From NCBI GenBank assembly GCA_964509125.1, contig CAZDVZ010000014.1, positions 1 through 44,539 on the forward strand: 44,539 nucleotides of DNA, in the 5' to 3' direction. Below, piece after piece: positions 42,688 to 44,539 of the stretch. The notes under the pieces were generated by a model. The model was not told the origin of the DNA. It saw only the letters and a program-made list of their open reading frames with translations, and searched no databases. Position 1 is the first letter of the stretch, and every line of letters begins with the position of its first letter. A program made the translations under genes and the position numbers. The DNA is from SIG653 sp964509125 (GTDB lineage Bacteria > Bacillota > Clostridia > Oscillospirales > CAG-382).

Positions 42688-42701
42688 AAGCGGTGGGAGA
42701 A

Positions 42702-43124
42702 ATGATAAAAAAACTTTTATCTTTTCTTTTGGTGCTCGTTTCCACCTTAACTTTTTCCGCTTGCGCAGACAACGATGATGACGACCTTGTAAAAGAGTGG
42801 CCGGCTGATGCTTTTGATTTTATGGAAGGCGTACCCGAATTTAACGGAGAGCAGTACCATGCCAAGGTGGATAAAGATTATGAAATGGTTACTGTTTACT
42901 ATAAAGAAGCCACACTTGACGAGGTGGAGTCTTATATTGAACAGTTAAAGGATTTTGGACTTGAAGAGAATGTTTCAACTACGGTGAATGACGGAAAGTA
43001 TCAATGGTCATCCGTATTCACCGAGGGTGAGCTTTTTGTAGAGTTGTTTTGGTACGATACGGCTTTCGAGCTGGAAAGCGGAAGCTATGACTATAGCTTA
43101 GTGATCAAGTTTGCGGAATTTTGA
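42702..43124 (+). CDS. Small lipoprotein of unknown function
   Basis: 140 residues from ATG 42702, with GTGGGAGAA upstream. Lipobox FSAC gives lipidated Cys21; an acidic segment (DNDDDD) follows. The mature part has EEVESYIEQLKDFGL-type mixed alpha/beta structure and ends in a hydrophobic strand. I do not recognise the family. It lies between the LysRS gene (14-nt gap) and the ZnuC-like ATPase (7-nt gap), so it is in one operon with both and may be a metal- or substrate-related accessory of the transporter, although it lacks the features of a ZnuA solute-binding protein. Confidence 0.78.
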   Translation: MIKKLLSFLLVLVSTLTFSACADNDDDDLVKEWPADAFDFMEGVPEFNGEQYHAKVDKDYEMVTVYYKEATLDEVESYIEQLKDFGLEENVSTTVNDGKYQWSSVFTEGELFVELFWYDTAFELESGSYDYSLVIKFAEF

Positions 43125-43131
43125 GGGGATT

Positions 43132-43833
43132 ATGGCACAAATCAAATGCGAGAACCTTGCTTTGGGATATGAATCCAAGGAGATAATAAGCAACATTAAC
43201 TTTGAAGTGAATAAGGGCGATTATCTTTGCATAGTCGGAGAAAACGGATCGGGAAAATCCACATTGATGAAGGCGCTTTTGGGCATCCACAAACAGTTAA
43301 AGGGGAAAATTACATTTGGCGACGGAGTGGGAGCGGGCGACGTGGGGTATTTGCCTCAGCAGACCCTTGTCCAGCGTGATTTTCCTGCCTCGGTGGAGGA
43401 AATAGTAATTTCGGGATTCCAAGGCAAAAAAGGGCTTCGACCGTTTTATTCCAAGGAAGAAAAGCGGCAGGCTTTGGAAAATATGAAAAAAATGAATATA
43501 CTACCTTTCCGTGACAGATGTTACCGTGAGCTTTCGGGTGGTCAACAGCAGAGGGTGCTGCTCGCACGTGCTCTTTGTGCAACAACAAAGGTGCTTTTGC
43601 TTGACGAGCCAACGGCGGGACTTGATCCGAAAGTTACAGAGGATATGTATTCCTTGGTGAAAGAAATCAACGAAAAAGAAAACATTACTGTAATTATGAT
43701 CTCTCACGATATTGGCGCCGCGCTTCATTATTCAAGCCACATTTTGCATTTGGGTGAAGAAATATTTTTTGGCACCACCGAAGAATATCGCCATAGCGAA
43801 GCGGCGGAGAAATTTTGCCCTCATCACGGGTAG
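43132..43833 (+). CDS. ABC transporter ATPase, ZnuC/AdcC-like
   Basis: 233 residues from ATG 43132 (GAGGGG site). ATPase subunit of a probable metal ion (zinc or manganese) importer: Walker A GENGSGKST (36-44), Q-loop LPQQT, signature LSGGQQQR near residue 135, Walker B LLLDEPTAGLD, H-loop ISHD. ZnuC-like spacing and the C-terminal CPHHG fit the zinc/Mn class. The partner genes znuB (permease) and znuA are not found upstream or downstream; after the stop the next ORFs do not code for a membrane protein. The permease gene is therefore elsewhere, deleted or replaced. Confidence 0.85.
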   Translation: MAQIKCENLALGYESKEIISNINFEVNKGDYLCIVGENGSGKSTLMKALLGIHKQLKGKITFGDGVGAGDVGYLPQQTLVQRDFPASVEEIVISGFQGKKGLRPFYSKEEKRQALENMKKMNILPFRDRCYRELSGGQQQRVLLARALCATTKVLLLDEPTAGLDPKVTEDMYSLVKEINEKENITVIMISHDIGAALHYSSHILHLGEEIFFGTTEEYRHSEAAEKFCPHHG

Positions 43834-43929
43834 GCAAAAGAGAATGGAACATTTGTTGCGACGATAGTTGCCGGAAAATTTATAGAAAAGCCTATACGGC
43901 GTATTCTGAAAAAAAGAGAATTATATATT

Positions 43930-44010
43930 ATGAAAGCAACAGGAATCGTGAGAAGAACAGAGAAATGCGTTATAATGGGACAAAAGTCGAAAAAACAGCA
44001 TAAACATTAG
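43930..44010 (+). pseudogene. AbrB/SpoVT-like gene fragment
   Basis: ATG at 43930 opens MKATGIVRR, identical to the conserved N-terminus of SpoVT/AbrB-family DNA-binding proteins, but after nine residues the sequence diverges and stops at 44010 (26 codons total). The RRI-x-x-LGRVVIPKEIR block that should follow is absent. It is therefore a truncated remnant or a chance match, pointing to a rearrangement near 43957. Confidence 0.4.
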
Positions 44011-44105
44011 GGTTTTCGCTGATTTTTGTCCAACTCAACTTGCACAAAATCCGGTCGAAATCGGTTTTCCGGTCAAAAAAGCGAGTTGTAAAGCTGCATA
44101 ATAAC

Positions 44106-44140
44106 AAGCCGGGTGAGCGTATATGTTCATCCGGCTTTCT
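44106..44140 (+). terminator. Hairpin terminator in the right-end non-coding region
   Basis: AAGCCGGGTGA pairs with TCATCCGGCTT with GT pairs, followed by a TCT tail. It may close the znuC operon or the gene fragment. The remainder of 43834-44105 shows no intact gene; CCGGTC occurs twice (44051, 44070) and CAACTC/GAGTTG arms (44031, 44083) bracket them. Confidence 0.6.
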
Positions 44141-44178
44141 ATCACCTAAAAGTGTTCGCAAAAGTTTACGAAATCTCC

Positions 44179-44207
44179 TTGTGTTATTCGCATAAACGAT
44201 GTATAAT
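44179..44207 (+). promoter_or_regulatory. Promoter of the right-end HTH gene
   Basis: TTGTGT (44179-44184), 17-nt spacer, TATAAT (44202-44207). A large palindrome begins 7 nt after the -10. Confidence 0.65.
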
Positions 44208-44213
44208 AAGCAT

Positions 44214-44271
44214 CGGAATACCGAATAATACATTATTCCGCAAAACGAATAATATAGTATTCGGTATTCCG
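44214..44271. promoter_or_regulatory. 58-nt imperfect palindrome with four GAATA half-sites
   Basis: Arms starting CGGAATACCGAATA (44214) and ending TATTCGGTATTCCG (44271) pair over about 25 bp with a few mismatches and an 8-nt centre. Each arm is itself a smaller palindrome (GAATAA...TTATTC). It lies right at the transcription start of the HTH gene at 44341. It may be an operator for that regulator or a strong leader hairpin. Confidence 0.8.
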
Positions 44272-44340
44272 AACAAAAGAACGACGTAAAAACGAACATT
44301 TAAACCGCATCGAAATAGCGGTTTGGGAGAAAGATTTAGT

Positions 44341-44539
44341 ATGGATTTTTTGAAGATAGATGAGGTTGCAGCGCAGTGGGGCATCTCCTCACGCAGATTG
44401 CAAATCCTCTGTGCAGAGGGAAAAATTGAAGGAGCAACCCGCTTTGGCAGAGCGTGGATGATACCCAAAGATGCAAAGAAACCGATAGACGGACGAACCA
44501 AGGCAAGCCGTGAAGAGAAAGCCGAACGGCTGAGTGCCG
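44341..44539 (+). CDS. HTH DNA-binding protein, MerR/excisionase-like, truncated by window end
   Basis: 66 residues are visible, with no stop before the edge. It opens MDFLKIDEVAAQWGISSRR, a helix-turn-helix N-terminus, followed by CAEGKIEGATRFGRAWMIP, the wing pattern also seen in the regulator at 24538. GGGAGAAAG precedes the ATG. Genes with this start often control mobile or defence loci in Clostridia, but the rest is beyond the window, so the product is uncertain. The long palindrome upstream could be its operator. Confidence 0.7.
   Translation, partial: MDFLKIDEVAAQWGISSRRLQILCAEGKIEGATRFGRAWMIPKDAKKPIDGRTKASREEKAERLSA

Noticed and set aside
43815..44003. A 62-residue plus-strand ORF after the znuC-like gene.
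   Set aside because: No ribosome site, and composition is unlike a real gene; it overlaps the znuC end and the SpoVT-like fragment in another frame.
44023..44090. Integron attC or phage att site from the CAACTC/GAGTTG arms and CCGGTC repeats.
   Set aside because: No integrase gene, no core-site pattern, and arms are only 6 bp; insufficient support.
1..44539. CRISPR arrays and tRNA or rRNA genes.
   Set aside because: No regularly spaced direct repeats outside coding repeats, and no cloverleaf or rRNA-like stretches were noticed on either strand.

Overview
The window reads as chromosome of a low-to-moderate GC, endospore-lineage member of the class Clostridia. The case rests on a full-length Spo0A with a matching 0A box upstream, Clostridia-type companions (TIGR03960/TIGR03936 radical SAM pair, RqcH, PRK06851-type ATPase, UPF0237/UPF0210 pair), strong Shine-Dalgarno sites, and at least twelve sigma-A type promoters with hexamers close to TTGACA/TATAAT, nearly all with a 17-nt spacer. 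I see no tRNA, rRNA, CRISPR array or intact transposase.

Layout. (1) 1-2320: tandem terminators of an upstream gene, an unknown polytopic membrane protein, and a pyridoxamine/pyridoxal kinase. (2) 2342-7429, minus strand: a P-loop ATPase, then a four-gene cassette with its own promoter (cytidylate-kinase-like protein, D-2-hydroxyacid dehydrogenase, polysaccharide pyruvyl transferase, F420-dehydrogenase-beta-like Fe-S protein), probably for envelope glycopolymers. (3) 7630-11715, plus: a GlmU-type nucleotidyltransferase without its acetyltransferase half, BipA/TypA, and a membrane-anchored tyrosine-phosphatase-like protein. (4) 12009-21793, plus: a tightly packed eight-gene operon (murQ, metF, two radical-SAM-associated genes, rqcH, nfo, recG, dusB). 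(5) 22013-22846: spo0A as a single-gene unit. (6) 23053-25704: a GHL10-type lipoprotein followed by a TPR-like/LuxR-type regulator. (7) 25928-34910: surface-protein block with a small cysteine-rich protein overlapping a 2354-residue VWA plus pilin-repeat adhesin, then a duplicated-domain lipoprotein. (8) 35007-40439, minus: a four-gene operon (UPF0237 ACT protein, UPF0210 protein, ABC exporter, zinc-ribbon membrane protein) and a separate discoidin-like surface protein with a 15-bp minisatellite. (9) 40634-43833, plus: class I lysyl-tRNA synthetase fused to a tRNA-binding OB domain, a small lipoprotein, and a ZnuC-like ATPase. (10) 43834-44539: a non-coding, rearranged-looking stretch with an AbrB/SpoVT-like gene fragment, a terminator, a promoter with a long palindrome, and the start of a helix-turn-helix gene that runs off the window.

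The most notable signals are the giant adhesin, which has no recognisable LPXTG motif and is translationally overlapped by a small Cys protein; the variant phospho-acceptor pocket of Spo0A with an autoregulatory-looking promoter; the LysRS-I/OB fusion; the orphan znuC next to a gene fragment and an operator-like palindrome; and the envelope cassette in region 2. I cannot claim a proven new system. The envelope cassette and the adhesin pair are the best candidates.
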